Shown here piece after piece: positions 53,821 through 63,388 of a DNA stretch of 64,000 bases; position 1 is the first letter of the stretch, and each line of letters starts with the position of its first letter. The stretch is from Actinobaculum massiliense (lineage in GTDB: Bacteria; Actinomycetota; Actinomycetes; Actinomycetales; Actinomycetaceae): contig NZ_LN881717.1 of the NCBI RefSeq assembly GCF_001457435.1, positions 567,896 to 631,895 on the forward strand. The letters are read 5' to 3'. A model generated the notes under the pieces. It did no database searches and was not told the DNA's origin. It saw only the letters and a program-made list of their open reading frames with translations. The position numbers and the translations under genes are program-made.

Positions 53821-56643
53821 CTAGCGCCGTGCGAGCTTCGCCCGGCGCGCGAGCTTAATGATCTCCTCCACCAGGAGCACCACCACGCCCGCGCCTATCG
53901 CCAGGACCCAGTGGGCCGCATCCAGGCTGGCGGTGCCAAAGGCGGCCTGCAACGGCGCCCACTCCACCACCGCCACCTGGAGAATCGCCGCGAGCACAAT
54001 TGATCCCCAAAGCCATTTATTGGCAAACATGGAGACAAAGGCGCTTTCGGTATCCGAGCGCGAATTGAGCGCGTTGAACAGCTGCATCATCACCAGCGCG
54101 GTGAAAACGGTGGTGCGGGCGACGTCGAGCTGGGAAGCCGCACCGGCGCCCAGGTGCTCAAATCCCCCAATCAGGCCGCCGGGCAGGCACAGGTCGTAAA
54201 TTACTAGCGAAACCATGCCCATCACCGCGCCAATACCAATAATGCGTGTCCACATCTGGCGGTCGATCACCGAATCATTGATGTTTCTGGGGCGCCGGCG
54301 CATCACGTCACCCACCTCGGGATCCACTCCCATCGCTAGCGCCGGCCCGGAATCGGTGACCAGATTGATCCACAAAATCTGGGTGGCGAGCAACGGCACG
54401 ACGGTTGCGGCCGGGTCCGCCGGGTCAGCCAGACCGATAATTCCGCCGCACACCACACCCAAAAATACGGTGAAAACCTCGCCCATATTCGAGCTGAGGA
54501 GATAGCGCATGAACTTCTTAATATTGTCGAAGATATTGCGCCCTTGCCGCACCGCCGCAACGATTGTCGCGTAGTTATCGTCCGCGAGCACCATCTTGCC
54601 GGCTTCCTTCGTCACCTCGGTGCCGGTGATCCCCATGGCGATCCCGATGTCGGCGCTCTTCAGCGCCGGCGCATCGTTCACGCCGTCGCCCGTCATCGCC
54701 ACGATCTTTCCGCTGTTTTGCAGGGCGTCCACGATCTGCAGTTTGTGCTCAGGCGCAACGCGGGCGTAAACCTCGGTTTCCTGCACCGTTCGGGCGAGCT
54801 GCGCGCCGTCCATCGCCGAGATGTCCTGCCCGGTGACCACGGTGGTCTCTGCGTCGTCGCTCATCCCCAGATCGTCCGCGATGGCCTTGGCCGTAATCGG
54901 GTGGTCGCCGGTAATCATGACAGTGCGAATTCCCGCGCGGTGGGCGAGCTCAATTGCCTCGCGCGCCTCGGGGCGCGGCGGGTCAATAATCGCTACGGTT
55001 CCGGTGTAAACCAGATCCCGTTCGGACGTTTCACCGAATTCTTTTTCGACGACGCCGCCGCTCCCTCCCGCGTTTTCCGCGGCTTCGCGCCAGGCCACGC
55101 CCAGGGTCCGGTATCCCTGCGCGGAGAGCTCTGCTACCTCGAAGCGGATGTCCTCGCGCCGATTTTCGGTCAGCGGGCGCGTCTGGGCTCCCACCTGCTC
55201 TGCTTCGCAATGCTGAAGCAATACGTCCGGCGCGCCCTTGGTGTAGATGCGCACGCTCTGCGACTGCGGGTCCTCCACCAGAACCGACATCATTTTCCGT
55301 TCGGAATTGAAGGGAACTTCGCCCAGTCGGCGCGGTTCGGGCTGGCTAGCGGAGTTGGCCAGGATCTTCGGCTCAGCCACGAGGAAAGCGGCTTCCGTCG
55401 GGTCGCCCACGATTTCCCACGTGCCCTCGCTGTTTTGCGCCAGCTGCGCGTTGTTCGCCAGCGCTCCGCCGCGGATTGTTAGTCTCGCCTCCGCTTGGGC
55501 ATCATCTTTACCGCGAACGAGCTTTGCCTGGCCCACCGGCTCATATCCGGTTCCGCTTAGCTCCACGTATCCCGATGCGGTGCGGATTGCGCGAATCGTC
55601 ATTTCGTTCTTGGTGAGAGTGCCGGTTTTATCGGAGCAAATCACCGAGGTGGATCCGAGAGTTTCAACGGAATGCAACTCCTTCATAATGGCGTTGCGGC
55701 GTGCCAGCGCCTGCACACCAATTGCCAAAACTAGCGAAAGAATGGCCGGCAACCCCTCGGGAACCGCCGCCACCGCGAGCGAAACTCCGAGGAGCAAGAT
55801 CTCCACCGCGTCATGCAGGCTCGAGACCCCATTAATCACCCAGAGCGCCACCATCACGATCACGGCGATGGCGATCACCAAGATTCCGAGTGTTTTCGAA
55901 ATCTTATTGATCTCCACCTGGAGGGGCGACGGCGCCGCCTCAGTTTCATCAAGGAGGGTGGCAATCTTGCCCATCTCGGTGGACATCCCGGTGTCTGTAA
56001 CTACCGCCAGGCCTACTCCGCTGGTCACCGCGGTCCCGCGGAAGACCATATTGGCACGGTCGCCGATTCCCACTTCCTCCGTAATGGTCGCAACGTCTTT
56101 TTCCGCCGATTCGGACTCTCCGGTAAGGGAAGCTTCTTGGATGCGCAGGGCGGTGGCTGAGATGAGCCGGGCATCGGCCCCCACCGCATCGCCCTCTGCA
56201 AGTGAGAGAATATCGCCGGGCACGATCTCATCGGAGGGAACCTCTACTTTTTTACCCTCGCGAATCACGGTGGAGTGAGCGGCCGTCATGGTGGCAAGCG
56301 CCCCCACCGCGTTTTCGGCTTTGTTTTCTTCCACTAACCCAATCACCGCGTTCGCAACAACGATCACGGCAATAACCAGCGCATCAATGGGAAAACCGTG
56401 CGCCCCTTCAATGGACCATGCCACGAGGGAAATAACAATGGCACCCAGCAGAAGGTAGATCAGCGGATCGTTGAACTGCTTGAGGACTTTCTTCCACAGT
56501 GGCTCGGGTGGCTTGCCGACCAGCTCGTTGGCACCAAAGCGTTGTCGGCGGCGTTCCACCTCTCCGCTGTCTAAACCGCGCTCGGGTGAAACCCCGAGTT
56601 CGCGCGTCACCTGGTCGGCATCTATTCTGAAGGCGTTATTCAT
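53821..56643 (-). CDS. P-type cation-transporting ATPase (Ca2+-ATPase-like, P2)
   Basis: 940 residues. N-terminal cation ATPase domain, actuator motif LTGESE, phosphorylation site CSDKTGTLT (Asp about 337), nucleotide domain KGAPD, hinge TGDGVNDAPALK and ten membrane helices in the P2 pattern. The ion site in helix 4 reads AAVPEGLPAI, as in Ca2+/Mn2+ or Na+/H+-type pumps; PEGLP favours calcium. ATG 56643 is 14 bases after the PepSY gene stop; GATAGT ends six bases upstream and could give a leaderless mRNA. Confidence 0.9.
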   Translation of the reverse strand: MNNAFRIDADQVTRELGVSPERGLDSGEVERRRQRFGANELVGKPPEPLWKKVLKQFNDPLIYLLLGAIVISLVAWSIEGAHGFPIDALVIAVIVVANAVIGLVEENKAENAVGALATMTAAHSTVIREGKKVEVPSDEIVPGDILSLAEGDAVGADARLISATALRIQEASLTGESESAEKDVATITEEVGIGDRANMVFRGTAVTSGVGLAVVTDTGMSTEMGKIATLLDETEAAPSPLQVEINKISKTLGILVIAIAVIVMVALWVINGVSSLHDAVEILLLGVSLAVAAVPEGLPAILSLVLAIGVQALARRNAIMKELHSVETLGSTSVICSDKTGTLTKNEMTIRAIRTASGYVELSGTGYEPVGQAKLVRGKDDAQAEARLTIRGGALANNAQLAQNSEGTWEIVGDPTEAAFLVAEPKILANSASQPEPRRLGEVPFNSERKMMSVLVEDPQSQSVRIYTKGAPDVLLQHCEAEQVGAQTRPLTENRREDIRFEVAELSAQGYRTLGVAWREAAENAGGSGGVVEKEFGETSERDLVYTGTVAIIDPPRPEAREAIELAHRAGIRTVMITGDHPITAKAIADDLGMSDDAETTVVTGQDISAMDGAQLARTVQETEVYARVAPEHKLQIVDALQNSGKIVAMTGDGVNDAPALKSADIGIAMGITGTEVTKEAGKMVLADDNYATIVAAVRQGRNIFDNIKKFMRYLLSSNMGEVFTVFLGVVCGGIIGLADPADPAATVVPLLATQILWINLVTDSGPALAMGVDPEVGDVMRRRPRNINDSVIDRQMWTRIIGIGAVMGMVSLVIYDLCLPGGLIGGFEHLGAGAASQLDVARTTVFTALVMMQLFNALNSRSDTESAFVSMFANKWLWGSIVLAAILQVAVVEWAPLQAAFGTASLDAAHWVLAIGAGVVVLLVEEIIKLARRAKLARR

Positions 56644-56649
56644 AGGGTT

Positions 56650-56655
56650 ACTATC
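56650..56655 (-). promoter_or_regulatory. Weak candidate -10 of the P-type ATPase gene
   Basis: Minus-strand GATAGT, six bases, then ATG 56643. The first base departs from TANNNT. Confidence 0.3.
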
Positions 56656-56657
56656 GC

Positions 56658-57308
56658 TTAGTCGCGGGTCACCTCTCCGGTTTGCGCATCCACGGTCACT
56701 TCGTCGTCATTATCGACACGGAAATCGAAGGTCCATTCCAGGCGGTCATCGTCCCAGTCCAAGCTCCAGCCTTCCAGCGAAGCATCGACCAGCGCGGCGG
56801 CCTTTTCGAGCGCTTCCACATAACTAATGAACTCGACCTGATCAATGCCCTTCTCGGCATCAGATTCCGCGTCCTTCTCGACGTCGGTAACCTCGCCGGT
56901 TGTGGCATCAATGGAAATCTCGTGGTCGGTCTTGCTCGAGGGGGTGTACACATCGATCGTGTACTCCCACCTATTCGAATCCCAGGCCAGCTCGACCCCG
57001 TGCACGACGCCATCCTGGCCGGCGGTTTCCATGGCCTTTCCAATGGCGTCTACGGTGGAAACCGGGAACTCGGTGGTTCGCAGATCAGCATCCTCGTCTT
57101 GGCCAGCTGATTGATTCGCGTCCGTCGTTGCGGCGGGCGTCTCCGGTTCCGCGGGAGCCGAAGTGGCGGGTGCGGTTGTTGCGGGTGCCTGGGACGCGGC
57201 GGCCGACGTCGAAGCGCCTGATCCGGAATCGTCGGACGAGCACGCTCCCAAAACCCCCGCCGAGAGAAGGACGGTGAGGGCAAAAGCCACGCTACGTGCG
57301 GTTTTCAT
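56658..57308 (-). CDS. PepSY-domain lipoprotein
   Basis: 216 residues. The lipobox VLGACSSD (Cys about 23) precedes a Ser/Ala/Thr/Pro linker, then two PepSY-like units. The first ends DHEISIDATTGEVTDVE and the second DDEVTVDAQTGEVTRD. Such domains bind or inhibit peptidases at the cell surface. ATG 57308 has GGGAGA upstream, better than the in-frame ATG at 57335. It is followed closely by the P-type ATPase gene. Confidence 0.86.
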   Translation of the reverse strand: MKTARSVAFALTVLLSAGVLGACSSDDSGSGASTSAAASQAPATTAPATSAPAEPETPAATTDANQSAGQDEDADLRTTEFPVSTVDAIGKAMETAGQDGVVHGVELAWDSNRWEYTIDVYTPSSKTDHEISIDATTGEVTDVEKDAESDAEKGIDQVEFISYVEALEKAAALVDASLEGWSLDWDDDRLEWTFDFRVDNDDEVTVDAQTGEVTRD

Positions 57309-57488
57309 GAGTTTCTCCCATCGTTTTTCTCGCATGCATTAATTCTGAGTCTAACTAAGCATTTTCTCTCCTGCCGATCTCCCGCTACTGGCGGAAACCT
57401 TGACCTTTCAGCTCTAGTATGCGGTCGTTTCTTCCTTGCCCACGCTCCGCTTAAAGCCACTATCCGCCGCAGCGCGAGAAAACCCCCG

Positions 57489-57494
57489 TAAGAT
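57489..57494 (+). promoter_or_regulatory. -10 element of the 567-aa lipoprotein gene
   Basis: TAAGAT at 57489-57494. The mRNA would begin near 57501 and carry GAGGAG eight bases before ATG 57525. Confidence 0.5.
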
Positions 57495-57524
57495 GGTCTC
57501 TACGCGATTTTGAGGAGATTTTCC

Positions 57525-59228
57525 ATGCGACGAGTCCGCTCCCGGATTTCGAATCCAGCATCCATCACGCCGCCGCCCGCAGCGCGAGCCTTCCGTATTA
57601 TTACGGCCGCGCTGGTTGCCACCCTCGCTCTAGCGGGTTGCGGAGCGGGCAGCTCTGAAGAAGAAGCCGCCACCACCGAGGTTGCCGGGCCCGCTCACCC
57701 GGTGACGCTTATTGCCGGGGAGCGGGCGGAGGAACTCGCGGCCGGGGCCGCGAAACTGTTCTTTGCACAGTCGTCGCTGGTAGTTCTTGCCGCACCGGGG
57801 CTCGAACTGCAGGGCGCATCCGCCGCCGCCGCGCTGGGTGTACCCGTCCTGATTGACGGCCCGAACGTTGCCGAGACGATTGCGGCCCTGGGCGCCGAGG
57901 TTGTGCTCGCCGTCGGAGATGTTTCCGATCCGGGAGTCGACGTCGTCGTCGCACAAAACGACGAACATTTAGCGCGGCTCGTGGGCGCGCAGACGCCACA
58001 AGGGGTCGACGGTGCCCACGCGAGCGCGGAGCTGGCGGCGCTTGCGCCGGGTGCGGGGCGGCTCCTCGTACCCGCGGATGGGCAAAGGAGCGAGGGAGAA
58101 TCGGCGACCGCGAACGCGTCTACCTCCTCCGAAGGCGGGGCGGCTCCAACCTTTGCGTCTGAGCGCGAGGAATTGCCGAAGTTGCATAGCGGCCAGCCGC
58201 TGGAAAATGTAATTGTTTTGAGCGCGCCAGATCGCGCGCAACTGGCGGCGATGGGTACCGCACGGGCCGCGGGCGCGCGAATCCTCGAAGTTCCGGGGGC
58301 CGATCCCGGGACGCAAAGCAAGGTTATTCAGGCGCTGAGCGAGGCACCCGACGCCGCGGTGGTCGGGCTTGGCAACGGCTTCGGCACACCCGAAGTTCTG
58401 CAGTGGCGCGTTTCTTCGGCGCAAACTGGGGTGGAGCTACCCGGCGGCGGACAACGCATTTTCCCTGGGAAAACCTATGTGGCCCTCTACGGAAACCCGG
58501 TCACGGACGCCCTCGGGGTGCTGGGCGAGCAGGGGCCCGAGGAAACGATTGAGCGGGCGCGTTCCCATGCCGAAGAATTGGCGCCGCTGACGGATAACAC
58601 TGTGGTTCCGGCCCTCGAAATTATTGCGACGGTAGCCTCTGGATCGCCCGGTGATGACGAAAGCTATTCAACCAAGTGGTCGGTAGAATCGCTGCGCCCG
58701 CTGGTGGATCTGGCGAAAGCAAATGGGCAGTACGTGGTTTTGGATCTGCAACCGGGACGCCAAGATTTCCTCACCCAGGCAAAAATGTATGAGGAGCTTT
58801 TACGAGAGCCTCACGTAGGCTTGGCGCTCGACCCGGAGTGGCGACTGAAGCCCGACCAGGTGCATTTGCGGCAAATCGGATCCGTGGATATTGACGAGGT
58901 CAACCAAGTGGTGACGTGGCTTGCGGACTTCACCCGCGAGAATAATTTGCCGCAAAAGCTCCTCGTGCTTCACCAGTTCCAGACGCGGATGATTCCCGGA
59001 GTGAATTCGGTTGATCAATCCCGCGCCGAGCTCGCAATTTTGGTGCATGTGGATGGGCAGGGCAGCCAACCTGCCAAGCAGGGCACCTGGCGAGCGTTGC
59101 ATGATTACGCACCCGCAATTGAGCATTGGGGATGGAAGAACTTCTATGACGAAGACTCCCCCATGCTCAATGCCGAGCAGACAATGGCACAAGTCGCGCC
59201 GACGCCCGACCTCATCACCTATCAGTAG
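57525..59228 (+). CDS. Lipoprotein of unknown function (567 aa)
   Basis: A long signal peptide ends with lipobox LALAGCGAG (Cys about 41). The next ~290 residues resemble alternating alpha/beta units of the cell-wall-binding repeat type (VLAAPGLELQGASAAAALGVPVLIDG, VVLAVGDVS). The C-terminal ~200 residues (IIATVASGSPGDDE, VVLDLQPGRQDFL, VGLALDPEWRL, LLVLHQFQTRMIP) look like a TIM-barrel, glycosidase-like fold with acidic strand ends. I recognise the type from actinobacterial genomes but not a function. GAGGAG precedes the ATG. Confidence 0.75.
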   Translation: MRRVRSRISNPASITPPPAARAFRIITAALVATLALAGCGAGSSEEEAATTEVAGPAHPVTLIAGERAEELAAGAAKLFFAQSSLVVLAAPGLELQGASAAAALGVPVLIDGPNVAETIAALGAEVVLAVGDVSDPGVDVVVAQNDEHLARLVGAQTPQGVDGAHASAELAALAPGAGRLLVPADGQRSEGESATANASTSSEGGAAPTFASEREELPKLHSGQPLENVIVLSAPDRAQLAAMGTARAAGARILEVPGADPGTQSKVIQALSEAPDAAVVGLGNGFGTPEVLQWRVSSAQTGVELPGGGQRIFPGKTYVALYGNPVTDALGVLGEQGPEETIERARSHAEELAPLTDNTVVPALEIIATVASGSPGDDESYSTKWSVESLRPLVDLAKANGQYVVLDLQPGRQDFLTQAKMYEELLREPHVGLALDPEWRLKPDQVHLRQIGSVDIDEVNQVVTWLADFTRENNLPQKLLVLHQFQTRMIPGVNSVDQSRAELAILVHVDGQGSQPAKQGTWRALHDYAPAIEHWGWKNFYDEDSPMLNAEQTMAQVAPTPDLITYQ

Positions 59229-59368
59229 GCCACCGGGCATCTAGCCCAGTTAGCCACCTCCCTTCGCCAGCGCCGACAACTAAAATCTTCTCGAGGCTGG
59301 CCGCGCGCTTCCCCACGCAACGCGCTGGCCAGGCATAACTCCATTAACCACCACGAGAAGGAGACGGA

Positions 59369-60250
59369 ATGGCGCTCCAGAACACCAGGCGCAGGAAGAA
59401 CCAAGGATGGGTCCCCAACTACCACGGGGCCTGGGCAATGATTTTGGTTCCCCCGCTTCTGGGATTGGTGATCGGCGGAGCCTCCTGGCGCCACCTGCCC
59501 CTCTTGGCGCTGTGGTGGACGGGGTATTTCTTCTTTTTTGCCGCCAGCCTCTGGCTTCGCTCGCGCCGCAAGCCGCGCTACCTGAAAGCCACCCTGACAT
59601 ACGGTGCCATTACCGCAGTTTTCGGAATACTCACCCTCATTGTGGCGCCGTACCTGTTGCGCTGGCTTCCGGCTTTCCTCCCCCTCGTACTTATCGCGGC
59701 CTGGGCCGCAGATCACCGCAAGGAACGCGAGATGGCGAGCAATATCTCCACCATCGCGGCCGCGGGTCTAATGTTGCCCGTGGTCTACCACGTCTCCGCC
59801 GCAAACTATGCAGGCCAGGCAGAAAAATTCCGGTGCGCGGTTGGGGCGGAGGGCTCCGGCGCCGATTCGCTTCTCCTCTGGCAGGGTTACGCGCGGGGGT
59901 GGGTGTGCGCACACGGATTTTCCACTTGGGTGTGGGTGTGGATTGCGGCCGCGCTGGTCACCGCATACTTCATCGGCACCGCGCTCTACGTAAAAACCAA
60001 TATTCGTAAACGCGGTAAGCCAGCCTGGGAGTGGGCGTCGCGGATTTACCACGCGCTGTGCCTGGTGGCCGTGTGCATCCTCGCCGGGCTGGGCGCCGTG
60101 CGCGTTCTGCACGCGCTCGTGTGGGTGATGATCGTCGGGCGCGCCATCGCGGTTCCGCGCCTGCGCGCCCACGGTAAGAAAATTACTATCCGAATGATCG
60201 GCCTAGGCGAACTGGCACTCTCCCTGCTCATTGCCTTCACCTTGCTGTAG
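59369..60250 (+). CDS. YwiC-like family membrane protein
   Basis: 293 residues with about eight membrane helices. The N-terminal WVPNYHGAWAMILVPPLLG is the YwiC-like signature, and the RAIAVPRLRAHGKKIT segment near the C-terminus fits. An extracytoplasmic insertion (about 145-175) interrupts the usual pattern. Function unknown; YwiC lies near nitrate respiration genes in Bacillus, but nothing like that is here. AGAAGGAGA precedes the ATG. Confidence 0.8.
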   Translation: MALQNTRRRKNQGWVPNYHGAWAMILVPPLLGLVIGGASWRHLPLLALWWTGYFFFFAASLWLRSRRKPRYLKATLTYGAITAVFGILTLIVAPYLLRWLPAFLPLVLIAAWAADHRKEREMASNISTIAAAGLMLPVVYHVSAANYAGQAEKFRCAVGAEGSGADSLLLWQGYARGWVCAHGFSTWVWVWIAAALVTAYFIGTALYVKTNIRKRGKPAWEWASRIYHALCLVAVCILAGLGAVRVLHALVWVMIVGRAIAVPRLRAHGKKITIRMIGLGELALSLLIAFTLL

Positions 60251-60276
60251 AGGGACAACGCCGTCGGCTGTCCAAC

Positions 60277-60282
60277 TAGGAT
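60277..60282 (+). promoter_or_regulatory. -10 element of a leaderless DUF2207 transcript
   Basis: TAGGAT, six bases, then ATG at 60289. Confidence 0.6.
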
Positions 60283-60288
60283 TAGGGT

Positions 60289-62070
60289 ATGACACCGATC
60301 ACATGTATCTCTGCCCCCTCCCGGCTCGCTTTTCGACGGGCAATAGCGGGCCTTTTCGCGGCGCTTCTCCTCGCCGCCTTCGTCGCTCCGACGGCTGCGA
60401 ACGCGCAACCCTTGCCGGCAGCTGAGAACAAGATTTCCAAGGTAGAGATCGAGGTCCAGCTCTTGGCTGATGGCTCGGCCCTCGTTACCGATCGGCGAGA
60501 ATTCATCGCCGAGGAAGGAACCGAGCATTACCTTCCCCTCGGGAATCTTGGGGAAACGGAGGTGCAAGACTTCCGGGTGATGCTCGACGGGCAAATGCTC
60601 ACCGATATTGGCGAGTGGAATCCTGAGGCAAGCTTGGAAGAGAAAACTGGCAAGTCGGGAATTAGAGCGGTATCTGACGGCGTCGAACTGTGCTTCGGGA
60701 TCGGCTCGCTTGGCGAGCACTTCGCGGGAATTAGCTATCGCCTCACCAACTTTGTGCGCAATCTGGAGGGCGGGGAGCAGGCCGTCTACTGGCAATTCGT
60801 GAACCCCGGATCCAATCCGATTGATGCCGCGTCCGTGACCATCTACCCGCGCCCGGAGGCGAGCTTTCCGGCCGATAGCGTTCACCTAGCCGCATACGGC
60901 TTCGAGGGGAACACGTCCGTGGAGGCTGAACAACTTTCCGTCACCGCGAACGGGATCTCAAAAGATCAGTATCTTGTAGTTCTGGCGATTTTCCCCGCGG
61001 GCACCGTAAATACCGACGCTCAGTGGAATATGACGTCTACGCAATTGCAGGAAAAAGCCGACGCCGGAGCCGACGGCGAATCGAGAACGATCCTCGGCCT
61101 GGATGAAAACGTATTCGTGGGCGGGATTTTTGGGGTCTCCGCGGCGATTATCGGCGGGGTCGGTACGGTGCTTTGGCGTAAGAACGCGCAAAAGCGAGCC
61201 GGCACCACGGTTTCCGCCAGCGGCTTCGATGCCAGCTCCTCCCATGTCCAGTCCTACCGCGGAATTCCCTTCGAAGGCGATCCGCTCGCCATCGCCGGTC
61301 TCATGACGGAAGCCGTTCCCCGCACCAAACTCAACTTCATTGTGTTCGAGTGGTTGCGCGACGGCCTGCTGGTACCCGTCGGCGAACCACCGAAGGGGCT
61401 CGACGCCGCCCAGCGTAGCTGGGATACCACCGTGCTCGAGCAGGCGAAAGAAGCGGGAGCCTTGCAGCTCCGGCCCGAAAACCTGACGCCTATGGATCCG
61501 GTGCGCGCGGAGCTCTGGCAGTTCCTGGAAGACGCCGCTGACGAGAATAACTTGCTGACCGCCAAGGGTCTGAAGAAGTTCGCCTCCGAGAATTCCGATC
61601 GCCTGACCACCTGGGGTGAGAACGCAGCCAAGTATTCCGACGAACAACTTTTGCGCCTCCAGCTGGTGCGCCGGGAAGAAACTGGACCCAAGAAGTACCG
61701 CTATTTCAAGCTGGTTCCTACCCCCGCCGGCCAGCGCGTGGTGGACCGCATTATTGGTTTTACTAAGTATTTGGAAGACCTCTCGCAGGAAGACTTTGAG
61801 GCCCTCCACCGCCAGCCGTGGAACAAGGTGATTCCCTGGGCAATTCTGCTCAACTACGACGCGATTCTCGCCGAGCAAATCAGCGAACTCGACCCACAAC
61901 GGCGCTCGGCTGTCTCAGGCGATTACTACCCGGTTTTGTTCTACTCAACCGCCTACAGCAACTCGGCTGGAAACGCGAGCGGACTGCAGGGAGGGTCTTC
62001 TGGCGGCTCGGTCAGCTTTAGCGGCGGCGCGGGCGCGGCCGGCGCCAGCTTTGGCGGCGGCACCCGGTAG
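60289..62070 (+). CDS. DUF2207 family membrane protein
   Basis: 593 residues. A signal peptide (to about 42, APTAANAQ) leads to an extracellular beta-rich DUF2207 domain (about 45-260), then a membrane helix (about 276-297), a cytoplasmic part with winged-helix-like segments (about 330-560) and a Gly/Ser-rich tail (GGSSGGSVSFSGGAGAAGAS). The function of the family is unknown. Only one C-terminal hydrophobic stretch is weak, so the topology is unlike the commonest form with two more helices. Leaderless ATG. Confidence 0.8.
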   Translation: MTPITCISAPSRLAFRRAIAGLFAALLLAAFVAPTAANAQPLPAAENKISKVEIEVQLLADGSALVTDRREFIAEEGTEHYLPLGNLGETEVQDFRVMLDGQMLTDIGEWNPEASLEEKTGKSGIRAVSDGVELCFGIGSLGEHFAGISYRLTNFVRNLEGGEQAVYWQFVNPGSNPIDAASVTIYPRPEASFPADSVHLAAYGFEGNTSVEAEQLSVTANGISKDQYLVVLAIFPAGTVNTDAQWNMTSTQLQEKADAGADGESRTILGLDENVFVGGIFGVSAAIIGGVGTVLWRKNAQKRAGTTVSASGFDASSSHVQSYRGIPFEGDPLAIAGLMTEAVPRTKLNFIVFEWLRDGLLVPVGEPPKGLDAAQRSWDTTVLEQAKEAGALQLRPENLTPMDPVRAELWQFLEDAADENNLLTAKGLKKFASENSDRLTTWGENAAKYSDEQLLRLQLVRREETGPKKYRYFKLVPTPAGQRVVDRIIGFTKYLEDLSQEDFEALHRQPWNKVIPWAILLNYDAILAEQISELDPQRRSAVSGDYYPVLFYSTAYSNSAGNASGLQGGSSGGSVSFSGGAGAAGASFGGGTR

Positions 62071-62115
62071 CGAATTTCTGCCAGCAGATTACTGCTAGCG
62101 CATTCTTCTAACGCA

Positions 62116-62152
62116 AATGAAACGGCCGAGCGCATTGCTCGGCCGTTTCATT
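62116..62152. terminator. Bidirectional terminator between DUF2207 and ychF genes
   Basis: A perfect 16-bp stem (AATGAAACGGCCGAGC and complement) with a five-base loop GCATT. The A- and T-rich ends give short T-tracts in both directions. Confidence 0.9.
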
Positions 62153-62159
62153 AAATATC

Positions 62160-62197
62160 TAGACGTTGAATTTGAAGCGTTAGACGTTGAACTTGAA
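62160..62197 (-). repeat. In-frame direct repeat of the ychF 3' end
   Basis: Minus strand: the last five codons and stop of ychF (FKFNV, TAA) are repeated 21 bases downstream as TTC AAA TTC AAC GTC TAG. The offset is seven codons, so read-through of the TAA would add six residues (RFKFNV) before the TAG. Confidence 0.85.
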
Positions 62198-63259
62198 TTC
62201 GACCACGTCCCCGTCTTGCATCACGTAATCTTTGCCTTCTTGGCGAAGCTTGCCGTGTTCGCGGGCGTGCACAACCGAGCCCTCGGCTACCAGATCGTCA
62301 TAGGAAATAACGTCCGCCTTAATGAAGCCGCGCTCGAAATCCGTGTGAATCACGCCGGCGGCCTGCGGGGCGGTATCGCCCTGGTGAATCGTCCAGGCGC
62401 GAGTTTCCTTCTCCCCCGCGGTGAGGAACGTCTGCAAGCCGAGCGTGTCAAAGCCGACCCGCGCGAGCTGATCGAGGCCCGATTCTTCCTGACCGGTTGC
62501 CTCCAACATTTCCCGAGCTTCGTCGTCGTCGAGCTCAATCAAATCCGACTCGAAAGCGGCGTCGAGGAAGATCGCCTGCGCGGGAGCCACGAACTCCTCC
62601 AATTCGGTACGAAGCTCCTCGTTCGCGAGCGCGGCGTCGTCGGAGTTGAACACGTAAATGAACTCCTTCGAGGTCATGAGCTGGAAACTCTTGAGCACAT
62701 CCGGGTCAAAATCCGCGGCGTGATTGGAAAGGAGCTCACCTTGCTGTAGTAGCTCCTCGGCGTGCTCGGCCGCGGTGAGGGTTTCCTTCGGCGTCTTCTT
62801 GCCGCTCACCTCTTTGCGCAGCCGCGGAATTGTTTTTTCTAGCGTCTGCAAATCTGCCAAAATGAGCTCGGTGGTAATGATCTCGATATCGTCCTTGGGG
62901 TCGATTCGCCCCTCCACATGGGTGACGTCCGGATCATGGAAAACGCGGGTGACCAGGCAAATCGCATCCGCCTCGCGGATATTGGCGAGGAACTGATTTC
63001 CCAGGCCCTCCCCCTCGGAGGCGCCGCGCACGATCCCGGCGATGTCCACAAACGAAACCGTGGCCGGGACGATCTTGCGCGATTCGAACATATCCGCCAG
63101 CACCTGCAGACGCTTGTCCGGAAGCGGCACCACCCCCACGTTCGGCTCGATGGTAGCGAACGGATAGTTCGCCGCCAGCACACCCGCGCGGGTCAGTGCA
63201 TTGAACAGTGTCGATTTACCAACGTTGGGAAGCCCAGCGATACCAATAGTCAAAGCCAC
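62180..63259 (-). CDS. ychF: Redox-regulated ribosome-binding ATPase YchF
   Basis: 359 residues. Walker A GLPNVGKST (9-17), DIAGIVRGASEGEGLGNQFL (switch region), the adenine-selecting NSDDA (N-x-x-E in place of NKxD) and a C-terminal TGS domain (AWTIHQGDTAPQAAGVIH). It is an Obg-family protein that prefers ATP and binds ribosomes. The GTG start is six bases after TAAGAT, so the mRNA is leaderless. Its end is duplicated downstream. Confidence 0.95.
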   Translation of the reverse strand: MALTIGIAGLPNVGKSTLFNALTRAGVLAANYPFATIEPNVGVVPLPDKRLQVLADMFESRKIVPATVSFVDIAGIVRGASEGEGLGNQFLANIREADAICLVTRVFHDPDVTHVEGRIDPKDDIEIITTELILADLQTLEKTIPRLRKEVSGKKTPKETLTAAEHAEELLQQGELLSNHAADFDPDVLKSFQLMTSKEFIYVFNSDDAALANEELRTELEEFVAPAQAIFLDAAFESDLIELDDDEAREMLEATGQEESGLDQLARVGFDTLGLQTFLTAGEKETRAWTIHQGDTAPQAAGVIHTDFERGFIKADVISYDDLVAEGSVVHAREHGKLRQEGKDYVMQDGDVVEFKFNV

Positions 63260-63265
63260 GCGCCC

Positions 63266-63271
63266 ATCTTA
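63266..63271 (-). promoter_or_regulatory. -10 element of the leaderless ychF transcript
   Basis: Minus-strand TAAGAT, six bases, then GTG at 63259. Confidence 0.6.
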
Positions 63272-63388
63272 GCCGTTCGGGCCCGTGGTTTTGCTCAATG
63301 GTAGGAACGCCACCGCGTATGATGTGCTTCGCGGCGCCTGTTGAGTTTTTCTTCCCGACGCCGTAGCTGGGCTTTTGTGGAGGTGGGT

